Shown: positions 25,572-34,607, numbered from the stretch's first letter. The stretch is DNA of 58,550 nt from Bacteroidales bacterium (GCA_017479265.1 JAFVCK010000069.1:1-58550); one strand, 5' to 3'. The notes: a model not told the origin generated them from the letters alone. Translations and numbers: made by a program.

Positions 25572-25603
25572 CAAATTTAAGCAAATCCCCTTTGTAAAGC
25601 AAA
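25572..25603 (-). promoter_or_regulatory. Minus-strand promoter antisense to the small RNA
   Basis: On the minus strand TTTG (25600-25603), 20 bases, TAAATTTG (25572-25579) followed by CA: an exact consensus match. Its transcript would run about 200 bases to the hairpin at 25338-25381. The -7 box shares bases with a stem of the plus-strand RNA, so the match could be partly coincidental. Confidence 0.45.
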
Positions 25604-25632
25604 AAAATCCTGAAAAGAATTCAGGATTTTTT
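25602..25632. terminator. Bidirectional intrinsic terminator
   Basis: AATCCTGAA and TTCAGGATT form a 9-base stem with a 5-base loop, extended by A-runs on one side and T-runs on the other. It can end the HAD lipoprotein transcript on the minus strand (gene stop at 25653) and the candidate small RNA on the plus strand. Confidence 0.85.
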
Positions 25633-25652
25633 CAACAATCTTTTCGATACGG

Positions 25653-26714
25653 TCAGTCAGCCGGGAAGGTGAAGTCCACTTTCTTTACGCCGTCGCCGTA
25701 AATGGTCTTGAAGTCGTCGCGCATGGAGATTACATGGTAACCGGCCGCTCGCCACTGCCCGCCGAGAGAAAGGGCCTTGTCGCGGTTGGCGTGGTCACGG
25801 TCGGGGTCGTCCGCAATCAGCATGAAAGCGGCGCTCGGTAGCTCATTGCCGAGGCAGTAGTTGTGCATGGCGCTGTCGCCTCCGCTGTTGCCAAAGGACA
25901 GGACGGGCACCTTGCCTATTTCCTGCGAAATCTGAAGCACCTTGTTGGTCTTGAGGTTCTTGATAATCAGCTGGTCCGTACGCACCAGGTCCTCCTCCCT
26001 GCCGAAGGTGTGATTGACACCCTCCTCTTCGCCCTGGGCGGTGGACTCGAGCTTCACGTCCATTCCGATTACCCTGTTGGGAGCTATTCCTATGGACTCC
26101 ACCAGGGCACGGCAGATGAAGCGGTCGGAGCCTGAGACCACATAATAGGTAAATCCGTTATCCTCCAGATAGTCAAATACTTCCAGCATGGGCTTGTAGA
26201 AGCTCCGGCCGTAGGTCATGCCCGTAAACCCGTTGGCGGGCTTGGATGCGTAGTCCTTGACGTAGGCGTCAAACTCCGCGAGGGTCATTCCGGCATAGGC
26301 CGTAGCGGCAGCCTGGGCGTGCTTCATGTCGAAATGGTCGGGCAGGGCGGTTCCGTTACGCACGAAATCCCTGATTTCCTGAGCGGTCTCCCTGACATCC
26401 GAAGGAGCCTTGTCCTTGTAGGAAGGGTCATCCAGCACCCTGTATTCCAACAGGTTGTATTCAAAATAGGTAGGATACAACTCGCCTACGAAAGTGCCGT
26501 CCATGTCAAAGGTGGCGATACGGTCTTCCGGCTTGATATAATTGGAGGAAGAGGGGTTCGTCACGTCCTGGACATAGTCCTGCAGGGCGGTGAGGGCCTC
26601 GCATGAATTCCACAGCGTGAAATAGACTTTCGGGGTATCCGGGCTCACCTTGTGGCAAGCTGCCAGAACCACCAGCATCAGTGAGAAAAGAAGTAATTTG
26701 CTTCGTTTAACCAT
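25653..26714 (-). CDS. HAD-superfamily phosphatase-like lipoprotein
   Basis: A 353-residue exported lipoprotein (lipobox VVLAAC, Cys about 20). HAD motifs are all visible: motif I FDMDGT near residue 69, motif II VSGSD near 196, a Lys in IIKNLKTNK as motif III, and motif IV SFGNSGGDSAM near 277. The pattern is that of phosphoserine-phosphatase-like HAD hydrolases. The substrate is unknown; its location outside the inner membrane suggests phosphate release from periplasmic or surface compounds. It is a single-gene unit with its own -7 box and a strong terminator. Confidence 0.83.
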   Translation of the reverse strand: MVKRSKLLLFSLMLVVLAACHKVSPDTPKVYFTLWNSCEALTALQDYVQDVTNPSSSNYIKPEDRIATFDMDGTFVGELYPTYFEYNLLEYRVLDDPSYKDKAPSDVRETAQEIRDFVRNGTALPDHFDMKHAQAAATAYAGMTLAEFDAYVKDYASKPANGFTGMTYGRSFYKPMLEVFDYLEDNGFTYYVVSGSDRFICRALVESIGIAPNRVIGMDVKLESTAQGEEEGVNHTFGREEDLVRTDQLIIKNLKTNKVLQISQEIGKVPVLSFGNSGGDSAMHNYCLGNELPSAAFMLIADDPDRDHANRDKALSLGGQWRAAGYHVISMRDDFKTIYGDGVKKVDFTFPAD

Positions 26715-26733
26715 ACAATTGTCATTTACAGTG

Positions 26734-26741
26734 CAAATTTA
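26734..26741 (-). promoter_or_regulatory. -7 box of the HAD lipoprotein gene
   Basis: On the minus strand TAAATTTG followed by CA, 20 bases before the start codon. No convincing -33 box is seen at the normal distance. Confidence 0.5.
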
Positions 26742-26784
26742 GCGATTTTTTTTAGAAGCTGCCACTATCGGGGCGGATAAAGAC

Positions 26785-26810
26785 AAAAATCCCCGGCACG
26801 GAGGCCGGGG
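26785..26810 (-). terminator. Terminator of the SusC/SusD operon with DUF5018
   Basis: CCCCGGC (26791-26797) pairs perfectly with GCCGGGG (26804-26810), and a T-run follows on the minus strand (26785-26790). It lies 24 bases after the DUF5018 stop. Confidence 0.85.
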
Positions 26811-26834
26811 AAAACTTACTATGTCGTCAAAGCA

Positions 26835-28445
26835 CTAGAGCTGCTTACGGGTAAGGGTATAAGTGGTGTAACCTGCGGGAGCACCATCAGAAACAGCAAG
26901 GATAAAGCTGGTTACGATGTGACCTTCCTGGGTAGCAGAATCATAGACATAAGCAACTGAAGGCTTGTTGTTGGTAGGAGCCTCAGCATAACCCTGAACA
27001 GTGCTCAAAAGATACTGGTCACCCTCATTGTTAAGATAGTAATCAAGGTTCTGGACAGTGAAATATGCATTGACAACGCCGACATGGGCAATAGCTGCGA
27101 AGTTGTGACCGGCATAATTGAAGGCCTTGATATTGGCAACGAAGTCGGTATTTCCATATCCGAGAGGGCCTGCGTGCTTGAGAGGATCGCTGACAAGATT
27201 GTTGGCAACGAGAGCGCCGGGCATTTCGATATTTTCACCGTCGGCACCGTTACGGACATAGAGGAGGGAACCTCCAAGACGCCACCAGCTACCACCGGTA
27301 TTGCCATCCCACTCAGGAGATGCACTGGCAACTACATAGATACCGCCAAGAGGCTTGCGGTCTGCAGGATTCTCAGCAGTGTCGTTGGGATCGGGAGTGA
27401 TAGCGATTGCAGAAACATTCTGACCGGAGGAAACTCCACCGTTAAGACCGCCTGCATAGAAATACTCCAGATCGGTATTTCCATTGCAGCTGTCGCCGGG
27501 ACGGTTGTCAAGAGTCTTGGTATCGAACCAACGCCATGCGGTACCGCTGACCTTGCCCTCGGTGAATGTCCAGAAGTGATGCTTTCCGTCGCGACCGGGA
27601 GCATAGACGAATGCATAGAGAGTTCCGTTGATGTCACCGGAAACATTGAGATACTGTGCTACATTTGCAGCATTCTCATAAATCTGGGTAGGGGCCTTGT
27701 CATAGCCGTCCTTCCATGCGAAGATACGGGTAGAAAGAATGTTGTCAGAACCGGTGCAGGCCTCAGAGAAAGCAGCATCGCCGTAACCAACGGTAGCAAT
27801 GAGGACACCATTGTCATCATTTGCCATTGCAACGATGGAACCATTGCCAAGAGCATCCACATTCAGGTCGCCGACCTTGTTGAGGGACAGGTCGAAGACA
27901 TTGCCTTCGGAATCCGCGAATTTGTCAGTTGCGCAGAAAGCGTGGTTGTTGCCTCCGAAAGAAGCAGCGCTTACAGCACCCATAGACTCTGCGGATTTCT
28001 CTACACCCTTCTTTATATCAACGGTGTACTGGACCTCGGCAGGTTCAACTGAATAAGTCTTGGCAGTTGTACCATCCTCAGCTGTTACTTTCAGGTCAAC
28101 GGGCTTAGTCCAATCGGTGATTGTAGCAGGATCGGGAGAAATGGTAGCCTTGTCAGAAATCTTGACGGTAGCAACGGCGTTGGAGAGAGCCTTTGCCTGC
28201 TCAGGCTGATAAGTAAGTTCGATGTAGTTCTCCTCATCGAAAATCTGGCCTTCGATAACTACATCTCCGCCCTTGACGGAGAATTCAAGAATCTTGCAAG
28301 CCTTGCTCTTCTCAGCAGGAACGGGCTCCTCGGAAGGATTGTCAGAAGGCTCATCGGAAGGATTTGTGGAAGGCTCCGGAGTCTTGTTACAGGCAACTGC
28401 ACCTACCATGAGTGCGGATGCCATCAAAAGAAAAATCTTTTTCAT
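26835..28445 (-). CDS. DUF5018-like surface lipoprotein
   Basis: A 536-residue lipoprotein (lipobox VGAVAC, Cys about 19). A PS-rich tether follows (PEPSTNPSDEPSDNPSEEP). Next is an N-terminal beta domain with the phrase ILEFSVKGGDVVIEGQI then YQPEQAKALSNAVATVKIS, shared in style with the small lipoprotein encoded just upstream. The rest (about 145-536) is a repetitive, glycine- and aromatic-rich beta domain that may be a propeller. It occupies the SusE/SusF position after SusC and SusD. It likely binds the ligand imported by the SusC/D pair, which is unknown. The DUF5018 label is from pattern memory. Confidence 0.7.
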   Translation of the reverse strand: MKKIFLLMASALMVGAVACNKTPEPSTNPSDEPSDNPSEEPVPAEKSKACKILEFSVKGGDVVIEGQIFDEENYIELTYQPEQAKALSNAVATVKISDKATISPDPATITDWTKPVDLKVTAEDGTTAKTYSVEPAEVQYTVDIKKGVEKSAESMGAVSAASFGGNNHAFCATDKFADSEGNVFDLSLNKVGDLNVDALGNGSIVAMANDDNGVLIATVGYGDAAFSEACTGSDNILSTRIFAWKDGYDKAPTQIYENAANVAQYLNVSGDINGTLYAFVYAPGRDGKHHFWTFTEGKVSGTAWRWFDTKTLDNRPGDSCNGNTDLEYFYAGGLNGGVSSGQNVSAIAITPDPNDTAENPADRKPLGGIYVVASASPEWDGNTGGSWWRLGGSLLYVRNGADGENIEMPGALVANNLVSDPLKHAGPLGYGNTDFVANIKAFNYAGHNFAAIAHVGVVNAYFTVQNLDYYLNNEGDQYLLSTVQGYAEAPTNNKPSVAYVYDSATQEGHIVTSFILAVSDGAPAGYTTYTLTRKQL

Positions 28446-28473
28446 AATAAATTGTTAATAAAGTGGTTGATAA

Positions 28474-28875
28474 TTACTTGGACGAAATATAGCCCCAAAC
28501 CTGATACTGTTTGGAAGTACCGGTCTGGACTGAAGTTACAGTCAGTGTAATCTTAGGATTGCCTTCGTCATCCCTTGTCACATCCCAGAACCTGTCGCCC
28601 AGTTGGGGACTGATATGGGCATCAAAGAAAACGGTAGCGGTCAATTTTACCTTGGTAAGGTCGAAATTGTCTTTTTGCGAACGAGGAACGACAAACACGA
28701 TTGTGCCCGCTTCCTGGTCTATAGTAGCCTCCACGCTGGTGCGGACGGCTCCGGTGCTGAGCATAATCATAGACGTTATCTGCACGTCGTCATGCACAAA
28801 GGGGTTCACAGCCTTCTTGCAGGATGCAAGGGCGAACAGCAGCAATATCGCTGCGATATATCTTAACTTTTTCAT
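28474..28875 (-). CDS. Small lipoprotein with DUF5018-type N-terminal domain
   Basis: A 133-residue lipoprotein (MKKLRYIAAILLLFALASC). After the lipobox there is a single beta domain: ITSMIMLSTGAVRTSVEATI, DLTKVKLTATVFFDAHISP, and KITLTVTSVQTGTSKQYQVW. This corresponds to the first domain of the neighbouring larger lipoprotein, so the two may be diverged duplicates. The start at 28875 lies four bases after the susD stop; an upstream ATG at 28902 would overlap susD and lack a signal peptide start. It probably assists the SusC/D complex at the surface. Confidence 0.72.
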   Translation of the reverse strand: MKKLRYIAAILLLFALASCKKAVNPFVHDDVQITSMIMLSTGAVRTSVEATIDQEAGTIVFVVPRSQKDNFDLTKVKLTATVFFDAHISPQLGDRFWDVTRDDEGNPKITLTVTSVQTGTSKQYQVWGYISSK

Positions 28876-28879
28876 ACTG

Positions 28880-30574
28880 TTACCAACCGGGATTATTGAC
28901 ATGATTCAAAGCCGTATTGTTATTGAGTTCGGACAGAGGCAATGCGAAGCAATAGAATCTGTCCATGAACAACCTCTTGGAACCGGCATCGATATCACAC
29001 TCTTCGTATTTAAAGGTATCGTCCGGATTCTTGGTAATCTTCACTCCATGGAAACTCTTGTCATTCAGCCTTTCAACAGCAAGTCTCCACCTGCGGAGGT
29101 CCCAATAGCGGAAGTTCTCGCCGGCGAGTTCCACCTTGCGCTCCTGCTCGAGAAGAAGCATGAATTCTTCAAGGCTGGCAGCGGGCTTTGCAGGAAGACC
29201 CACGCGGCCACGGATATCGTTGAGAGCCTTCAGGGCATCGACGCTGTTGGCGCTCCAATCCTTCTGGGCAAGAGCCTCGGCCTTGTTGAGAAGAACTTCT
29301 CCATAACGCAGAAGGATATCGAAGTGGTTGCTGCCCTTTTCGTCCCAAGAATGGTCGTTCTCCGTAATGAATTTACGATAATAATATCCGGTACAGGTCG
29401 AGTTGCGGCCGGCAGTTTCCTCGAATTCCTGGATTCCGTCAACTCCGCCGACGAAAGACTCGATTTTCCTGCCTTCCCAATCCTCATTATTGTAAATAAT
29501 CGTGGCGTAGAACCTGGGCTCACGGCCGGAGAAGGGGTCACCTCCCCAAGCGGCGGGATTGGCATTGTAATCAGCCCAAGAGAAGGCGGTACCGTCGGCC
29601 ATCTCGTAGCTGTCGGCGAGTTCGGCCGTAGGACAGATCACATAGGCAGACGCACGGTTGTTATGATGTGGAGTATCACCTGAAGGACGGAAAACGGCAT
29701 CGGCGTTATGGCTCAGGCCATCAGCGAGAAAGCTTATGGTCATGATGTTCTCGACACTCTTCTGGTCAGCAAAAACATTGGCGTATGAAGGATCCAGAGC
29801 AGCTCCAAGCTTTGCGCACTCATCGGCGGCAGAGATTACCTCATCCCACTGCTTGGCATAGAGGGCTACCCTTGACAGGAAACCGTAGGCGGCAACGCTG
29901 GTCATACGGGTAAAATTGGACTCTTCCCAAGACTGGGGGAGATCCGTGGCGGCCGACTTGATTTCGTCGATTATCCACTGCCACGATTCGGCGTAACGCA
30001 TACGCTGCTTGTTGTTTCCGGCGGGCCCCTCAAGCTTGTCGCGAAGAATCATGCCTCCCGGACGGTCTTCGGTGTCATTCTCATAACCGTAAACACGCAT
30101 GATGTAGAAATACTGCATAGCGCGAAGGAAACGGATCTCTGCTTTACGCTTCTTGATGAATGCTTCGTCATACATTCCTCCATAAGTCTCTACATCACGG
30201 AAGAACTCGTTGAAACGGCGGATTCTCGTATAAGAGTCCGCCCAGTTCCCAAGAATCGAAGCATCATTGTCAGTAAATACCTGAGTACCGATATTAAGAC
30301 GGTTGTAACGCCTCTCCTGCATATAGTCGCCATCCTTGAGGACATCTGTCATGCAGTCGGTATATTGGTTAGTGAGCATATATAGGGTGGATTTCTCCCT
30401 GACCGCTCCGTAAAGGCCTATCACATACTGGTCGAGAATAGCCTCGTCACCGGACCAGATGACATCCTGGGTCAGACGGTCGCTGGCAGGGATATCCACG
30501 ACATCTTTGCAGGAGACTGCGGCGCAAACGGCAAATCCTGCACACAAGAACATGTTTATTATATTCTTTTTCAT
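28880..30574 (-). CDS. SusD/RagB-family nutrient-binding lipoprotein
   Basis: A 564-residue SusD homologue, full length (lipobox VSC after residues 1-19). The helical TPR-like family pattern is evident: IRRFNEFFRDVE, FLRAMQYFYIMRVYG near the middle, and the C-terminal signature YGEVLLNKAEALAQ, LNDIRGRVGLP, LEQERKVELAGENFRYWDLRRW. It caps the SusC barrel and delivers ligand. The start (MKKNIINMF) is 14 bases after the susC stop. The ligand is unknown since no glycoside hydrolase or other enzyme is encoded beside it. Confidence 0.93.
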   Translation of the reverse strand: MKKNIINMFLCAGFAVCAAVSCKDVVDIPASDRLTQDVIWSGDEAILDQYVIGLYGAVREKSTLYMLTNQYTDCMTDVLKDGDYMQERRYNRLNIGTQVFTDNDASILGNWADSYTRIRRFNEFFRDVETYGGMYDEAFIKKRKAEIRFLRAMQYFYIMRVYGYENDTEDRPGGMILRDKLEGPAGNNKQRMRYAESWQWIIDEIKSAATDLPQSWEESNFTRMTSVAAYGFLSRVALYAKQWDEVISAADECAKLGAALDPSYANVFADQKSVENIMTISFLADGLSHNADAVFRPSGDTPHHNNRASAYVICPTAELADSYEMADGTAFSWADYNANPAAWGGDPFSGREPRFYATIIYNNEDWEGRKIESFVGGVDGIQEFEETAGRNSTCTGYYYRKFITENDHSWDEKGSNHFDILLRYGEVLLNKAEALAQKDWSANSVDALKALNDIRGRVGLPAKPAASLEEFMLLLEQERKVELAGENFRYWDLRRWRLAVERLNDKSFHGVKITKNPDDTFKYEECDIDAGSKRLFMDRFYCFALPLSELNNNTALNHVNNPGW

Positions 30575-30588
30575 ATTCTGCTCCTCCA

Positions 30589-33500
30589 TTAGAATGTTAC
30601 ATTAAGACCGACGCTGTAAGTCCTCTGCTGGGGATAATAACCGTTGGTCAGGCCGGGGTTTTCCGGATCCAGATAGGGGAAATGGGAGAGAGTGAACAGG
30701 TTGGTACCTGCAAGATATACCATTACCCTCGACATTTTTGCCTTGCGGGTAATTCTTTCAGGAATGGTGTAGCTCAGCTGGAGGTTCTTAAGACGGATGT
30801 ATGAGCCATCGATGACCCACCTGTCGCAAAGCACGGCGTTGTTGGGGTTATATGAAGAACGCAGACGGGGATAGTATGCATTGGGATCCGGATTTGCAGG
30901 ATCAAAGGACTGCTCGACCAGATATCTGAATGCATTGCCGCCGGCTCCATACCAGGGACGGGTGAACATGGTATTGTCGGAAGAACCGCCAAAGGCCACG
31001 CCATTCTTGTCGTAATTACCGCAGATGATGAAGTTGGTCAAGGTGACACCATAGAACAGAGCCGACAGAGCGAAGCCCTTGTAAGACATCTCTATATTTA
31101 GGGATGCGTTCATCTCAGGCAGCTTGGAATAACCCAGCCATACATAATCACGGTTGTCGCGGGTAATCTTTCCGTCGCCGTTGGTATCGACATATCGGAA
31201 AGCACCGATTTCGACAGTGCCGGAAGGAGGGGTAGGAGCTGCATCGACTTCTTCCTGGGTCATGAACAGTCCGTTGGTCTTGAATCCGTACCACTGTCCC
31301 AGAGGCCTGCCGATTTCAATATTCTCGAGAGAATACTGGTCGGAAATATAGCGGGACAGAACCTTGTTCCTTGACCACGAAAGATTTCCGGTAATCGAAT
31401 AGTTGAATCCGGAAGGCAGCCAGTTGTCATGGCGTATGATGAGTTCGAAGCCCCTGTCGTCCATGGAACCGGTGTTCTGCCAGGTAGGGTTCTCTCCACC
31501 GAGGGAAGGAGAATAGTTGTTGCCGCCGCTTTGTTCGAGGATACGGTCCGTATATTTATAGAACCAGTCGAATCCTATGGTGAGTTTGTGCTTGAGGACA
31601 GTGAGGTCGAAACCGAAGTTATAAGCGGTAGTGTGGGACCAGGTCAAATCACTGTACACATAGGGATTGGTCGTATAGAAACCATATACCGGCTGTCCGC
31701 CAAGCGCCCAGGTGACACTCTTGCTGTTCTCAAAAGTAGAAAGGTAAAGATAAGGGGCGACATCGCTCGAACCGAGCTGACCTACGGATGCACGGAGTTT
31801 CAGATTGTCAATCCAGGTGACATTGCGCATGAAATTCTCCTTGCTCATTATCCAGCCCAGGGACAGTGAGGGGAAGAAGCCCCATCTGCCTTCAGGAGGG
31901 AATACGTATGATGCTTCCTCTCGTGCTGAGAGTTCGACCAGATACTTTTCGGCATAGTTGTATCCCAGACGTACTACGAAACCTGCGTTGCCGGTAGTCT
32001 TGTGGGAGCCGCTCTGGTAAGGATTGCTCTGCTCGGTTCCAAGGTCTATGTCAACAGGATTCGCTGCAGCATATTTCTTACGCCATGCACCCAGGAGGTC
32101 CTCGTAATATTTGGTCCTCTCGAACAGCGCAAGGACGGTAACGTTATGCTTTCCGAACGTGCGGTCATAGTTAATCTGGGGCCTCAGGGTGACACTGTTG
32201 CTCCAGTTCGTATGTTTGTTGAAACTATGCATTTCAATGCCTTCGGAAGTGTACTGGGCAATCTTGAAAGTATTTCTGTCAAAGCCATATACGGTAGTCT
32301 TCTGGAGGAACTGGTGCTCAGAATCCATATTATAGTTGACACCTCCGAAGAAGGAAAGCCTCAATCCGCGCAGGAAGGTCCTCTCAGGGAAAACATATTC
32401 GAGATTGCCCCTGGCCTGCCACTCCCAGGTCTCCCAAGTATGGGATCCGGAATTGGCCACTTCGTTGTTAGGGGAAAGTACAGCGCCGTTGTTGAGCATT
32501 CCGAGCGGCCATACACGGCCATTGTCGTCTGTATAGGTGCTGGCCAGGATAGGAAGCATGTAATTGGCTCGCTGTATGGGGTTGAAGTAACCCTGGTTGC
32601 CCATTGTAGCGTCATCGAATCCTGCGGAGTATCTCTTGGAGCGGCGAAGGGAAAGGTTGGCGTTGAAGGACAGGCCCTCGACAATCTGGGCATTCACATT
32701 CGCACGAACGTTGAAACGGTTGTAACCGGTATTCTTCACGGTACCTATCTGGTCCATGTAACCAACACTGCCAAAGTAAGTTACCTTATCCGTACCTCCG
32801 TTCACTGAGACATTGTGCTGCTGGAGAATACCAACCTTGTTGTAAATTTCATCGCGCCAGTTGGTATTGGCATAGACGCCGTCCTTCTTCATCTGCTCTA
32901 TAACCTCCGGAGTCCATTTGGGGGCTAGCCCGTCATTGGCGAGAGCCTTGTTGTACCAATAAATGTATCCTGCCTTGTCGTTGGGGTCGTCCGTTCCTGT
33001 CAGGAGCTCGGCCTCGTTGACATTGCGGGTCACGGTGAAAGAACCGTCGTAAGATACTGTAGCGTGGCCGCTCTTGCTTCCGCTCTTGGTAGTGATGATG
33101 ATGACACCGTTGCCTCCACGAACGCCATAGACAGCCGCGGCAGCAGCGTCCTTCAGCACGGATATACTCTCTATGTCATTGGGATTCAGGAAGTTCATGG
33201 AACCGCTTTCCATTCCGTCGATGATATATAGAGGGCGGTTGTTGGAACCGTAAGTGGATAAGCCTCGGATGGTAATATCGGCGGCATCGGCACCAGGAGT
33301 ACCGGTGGACTGAACCGCTGTGACACCTGCGAGCTTACCGGTGAGCATGTTGGAGACGTTGGTCTGGGGGGCCTTCTGGAGGTCCTTGGTGGTGACGGAC
33401 ACGACGGAACTTGTCATGAGTTCCTTCTTCTGCTCGCCATAGCCGATGACCACGACTTCGTCAAGGAAAAGATTGTCCTCCGAAAGGACCACCTTCATTC

Positions 33501-33792
33501 CGTCCTTTGCCGCTACGTCGATGTCGGCATAGCCGATGCAGGTCACTGTGAGGGTGGCTCCTGCAGGAACGGAGATGGTGAAACGGCCGTCCAGGTCAGT
33601 GTTTACACCGGTGGTGCTGCCTTTGAGTATGACAGCCGCACCGGGGACAGGATTGCCGCTATTGTCTGTCACGATGCCCGAAATCTTGACTGTAGCCTGC
33701 TCGGCTGCGGATACGGAAGACATTCCGCAAACCGCAGGGGCCACCAGCAAAACCATGGACATCAGTAACATTGTCAGTTTAGTTGCTTTCAT
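30589..33792 (-). CDS. SusC/RagA-family TonB-dependent transporter
   Basis: A 1067-residue outer-membrane transporter. Order: signal peptide (to about SVSAAEQA), carboxypeptidase-like regulatory domain (VKISGIVTDNSGNPVPGAAV), TonB box region and plug (DEVVVIGYGEQKK, IRGLSTYGSNNRPLYIIDG, RGGNGVIIITTKSG), then the 22-strand barrel ending in GLNVTF with the C-terminal Phe. Start 33792 (MKATKLTM) gives a normal signal peptide; an upstream ATG at 33825 overlaps the putative -7 box. It imports an oligomer or peptide in partnership with the SusD next to it. Confidence 0.95.
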   Translation of the reverse strand: MKATKLTMLLMSMVLLVAPAVCGMSSVSAAEQATVKISGIVTDNSGNPVPGAAVILKGSTTGVNTDLDGRFTISVPAGATLTVTCIGYADIDVAAKDGMKVVLSEDNLFLDEVVVIGYGEQKKELMTSSVVSVTTKDLQKAPQTNVSNMLTGKLAGVTAVQSTGTPGADAADITIRGLSTYGSNNRPLYIIDGMESGSMNFLNPNDIESISVLKDAAAAAVYGVRGGNGVIIITTKSGSKSGHATVSYDGSFTVTRNVNEAELLTGTDDPNDKAGYIYWYNKALANDGLAPKWTPEVIEQMKKDGVYANTNWRDEIYNKVGILQQHNVSVNGGTDKVTYFGSVGYMDQIGTVKNTGYNRFNVRANVNAQIVEGLSFNANLSLRRSKRYSAGFDDATMGNQGYFNPIQRANYMLPILASTYTDDNGRVWPLGMLNNGAVLSPNNEVANSGSHTWETWEWQARGNLEYVFPERTFLRGLRLSFFGGVNYNMDSEHQFLQKTTVYGFDRNTFKIAQYTSEGIEMHSFNKHTNWSNSVTLRPQINYDRTFGKHNVTVLALFERTKYYEDLLGAWRKKYAAANPVDIDLGTEQSNPYQSGSHKTTGNAGFVVRLGYNYAEKYLVELSAREEASYVFPPEGRWGFFPSLSLGWIMSKENFMRNVTWIDNLKLRASVGQLGSSDVAPYLYLSTFENSKSVTWALGGQPVYGFYTTNPYVYSDLTWSHTTAYNFGFDLTVLKHKLTIGFDWFYKYTDRILEQSGGNNYSPSLGGENPTWQNTGSMDDRGFELIIRHDNWLPSGFNYSITGNLSWSRNKVLSRYISDQYSLENIEIGRPLGQWYGFKTNGLFMTQEEVDAAPTPPSGTVEIGAFRYVDTNGDGKITRDNRDYVWLGYSKLPEMNASLNIEMSYKGFALSALFYGVTLTNFIICGNYDKNGVAFGGSSDNTMFTRPWYGAGGNAFRYLVEQSFDPANPDPNAYYPRLRSSYNPNNAVLCDRWVIDGSYIRLKNLQLSYTIPERITRKAKMSRVMVYLAGTNLFTLSHFPYLDPENPGLTNGYYPQQRTYSVGLNVTF

Positions 33793-33822
33793 AATCGTCT
33801 TTGTGGTTTTACAATTATTCCG

Positions 33823-33853
33823 CAATTTTAAGTATTTTTAATATCAAAAACAA
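33823..33853 (-). promoter_or_regulatory. Possible promoter of the SusC/SusD-DUF5018 operon
   Basis: On the minus strand TAAAATTG (33823-33830) deviates from the -7 box at one base. TTGT (33850-33853) lies 19 bases upstream. Weak match; such loci are often driven by regulated promoters. Confidence 0.3.
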
Positions 33854-33883
33854 GATTATTCGCTTTTATTCGACAATTATTGT

Positions 33884-33891
33884 TATTTTTG
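33884..33891 (+). promoter_or_regulatory. -7 box of the DUF975 gene
   Basis: TATTTTTG followed by C, 50 bases before the start codon at 33942. The -33 region is AT-rich with no clear TTTG. Confidence 0.5.
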
Positions 33892-33941
33892 CGCCTTGAA
33901 CGGTTTACATTTGCGCCGAAAGTTAAAACAATTTTATCTAT

Positions 33942-34607
33942 ATGACAAATCAAGATTACAAAAATGCAGCGCTCAATGCGCTTAGCGGCAACTGGGCCCC
34001 GGCGCTCATCCTGATGCTTGTCATCATCGTCGTAGAGGCCGTCATAGGCGGCTATCAGGGCTACCAGCTCATCGCGTACTACCCCAATCCTGCCCCGAGC
34101 GGCTTTGGCGACATTCTGTCCAGCCTTGCAAGCCTGCTGGTAATCGCTCCTCTTGGAGTCGGTGTCTGCAATGCGTTCAAGGACCTTGTAAAAAGCGGAG
34201 ACAACAACCTCCTGGAGAACAGTTTCAAACAGGGATTCGTCCAGGGATACGGCCGCAACCTTCTGACAATGCTGCTGATAGGTATCTTCGTTACGCTCTG
34301 GACCTTCCTTCTTATCATCCCCGGAATCATAATGGCTTACGCATATTCCATGGCTCCCTATATCATCAAGGACCATCCCGAACTCTCCCCCATGGAGGCC
34401 ATCAAGGCCAGCCGCGCAATGATGAAAGGCCACAAGTTCGACCTGTTCTACCTGCATCTGAGTTTCATAGGATGGATGCTGCTGACAGTGCTCACCTGCG
34501 GCATAGGTTTCCTCTGGCTGGCTCCCTACATGGAGTCCGCCCAGGCAGCGTTCTATCTTGACATAAAGGGTGATTCGGACGTGATATACGCCGAAAGGGT
34601 GCTATAG
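33942..34607 (+). CDS. DUF975-family membrane protein
   Basis: A 221-residue protein with about four to five hydrophobic helices (ALILMLVIIVVEAVIGG, LASLLVIAPLGVGVCNAF, LWTFLLIIPGIIMAYAYSM, LTVLTCGIGFLWLAPY). The segment LLIIPGIIMAYAYSMAPYI followed by MEAIKASRAMMKGHKFDLF is characteristic of DUF975 membrane proteins. The N-terminus (MTNQDYKNAALNALSGNW) is also typical. Function is unknown. It is a single-gene unit and its last six bases overlap the convergent rimM. Confidence 0.85.
   Translation: MTNQDYKNAALNALSGNWAPALILMLVIIVVEAVIGGYQGYQLIAYYPNPAPSGFGDILSSLASLLVIAPLGVGVCNAFKDLVKSGDNNLLENSFKQGFVQGYGRNLLTMLLIGIFVTLWTFLLIIPGIIMAYAYSMAPYIIKDHPELSPMEAIKASRAMMKGHKFDLFYLHLSFIGWMLLTVLTCGIGFLWLAPYMESAQAAFYLDIKGDSDVIYAERVL

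Larger units (their letters stand above)
25451..25634 (+). ncRNA. Candidate small RNA, about 180 bases
   Basis: This 411-base gap has no supported protein gene. From the promoter at 25415-25445 to the terminator at 25602-25632 the plus strand offers stems TTGCATC/GGTGCAA (25468-25485 region) and ATTTGCA/TGCAAAT (25554-25560 with 25570-25576), then the terminator. A minus-strand promoter at 25572-25603 would give an overlapping antisense RNA. The 73-residue minus frame here (25381-25602) begins inside that promoter and resembles nothing known. I do not recognise the RNA family. Confidence 0.4.

Noticed and set aside
25381-25602. 73-codon minus-strand frame between hipB and the HAD lipoprotein
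   Set aside because: Its start codon falls in the -33 region of a minus-strand promoter, its composition is unusual and no domain is seen. The region looks more like noncoding RNA or a repeat.
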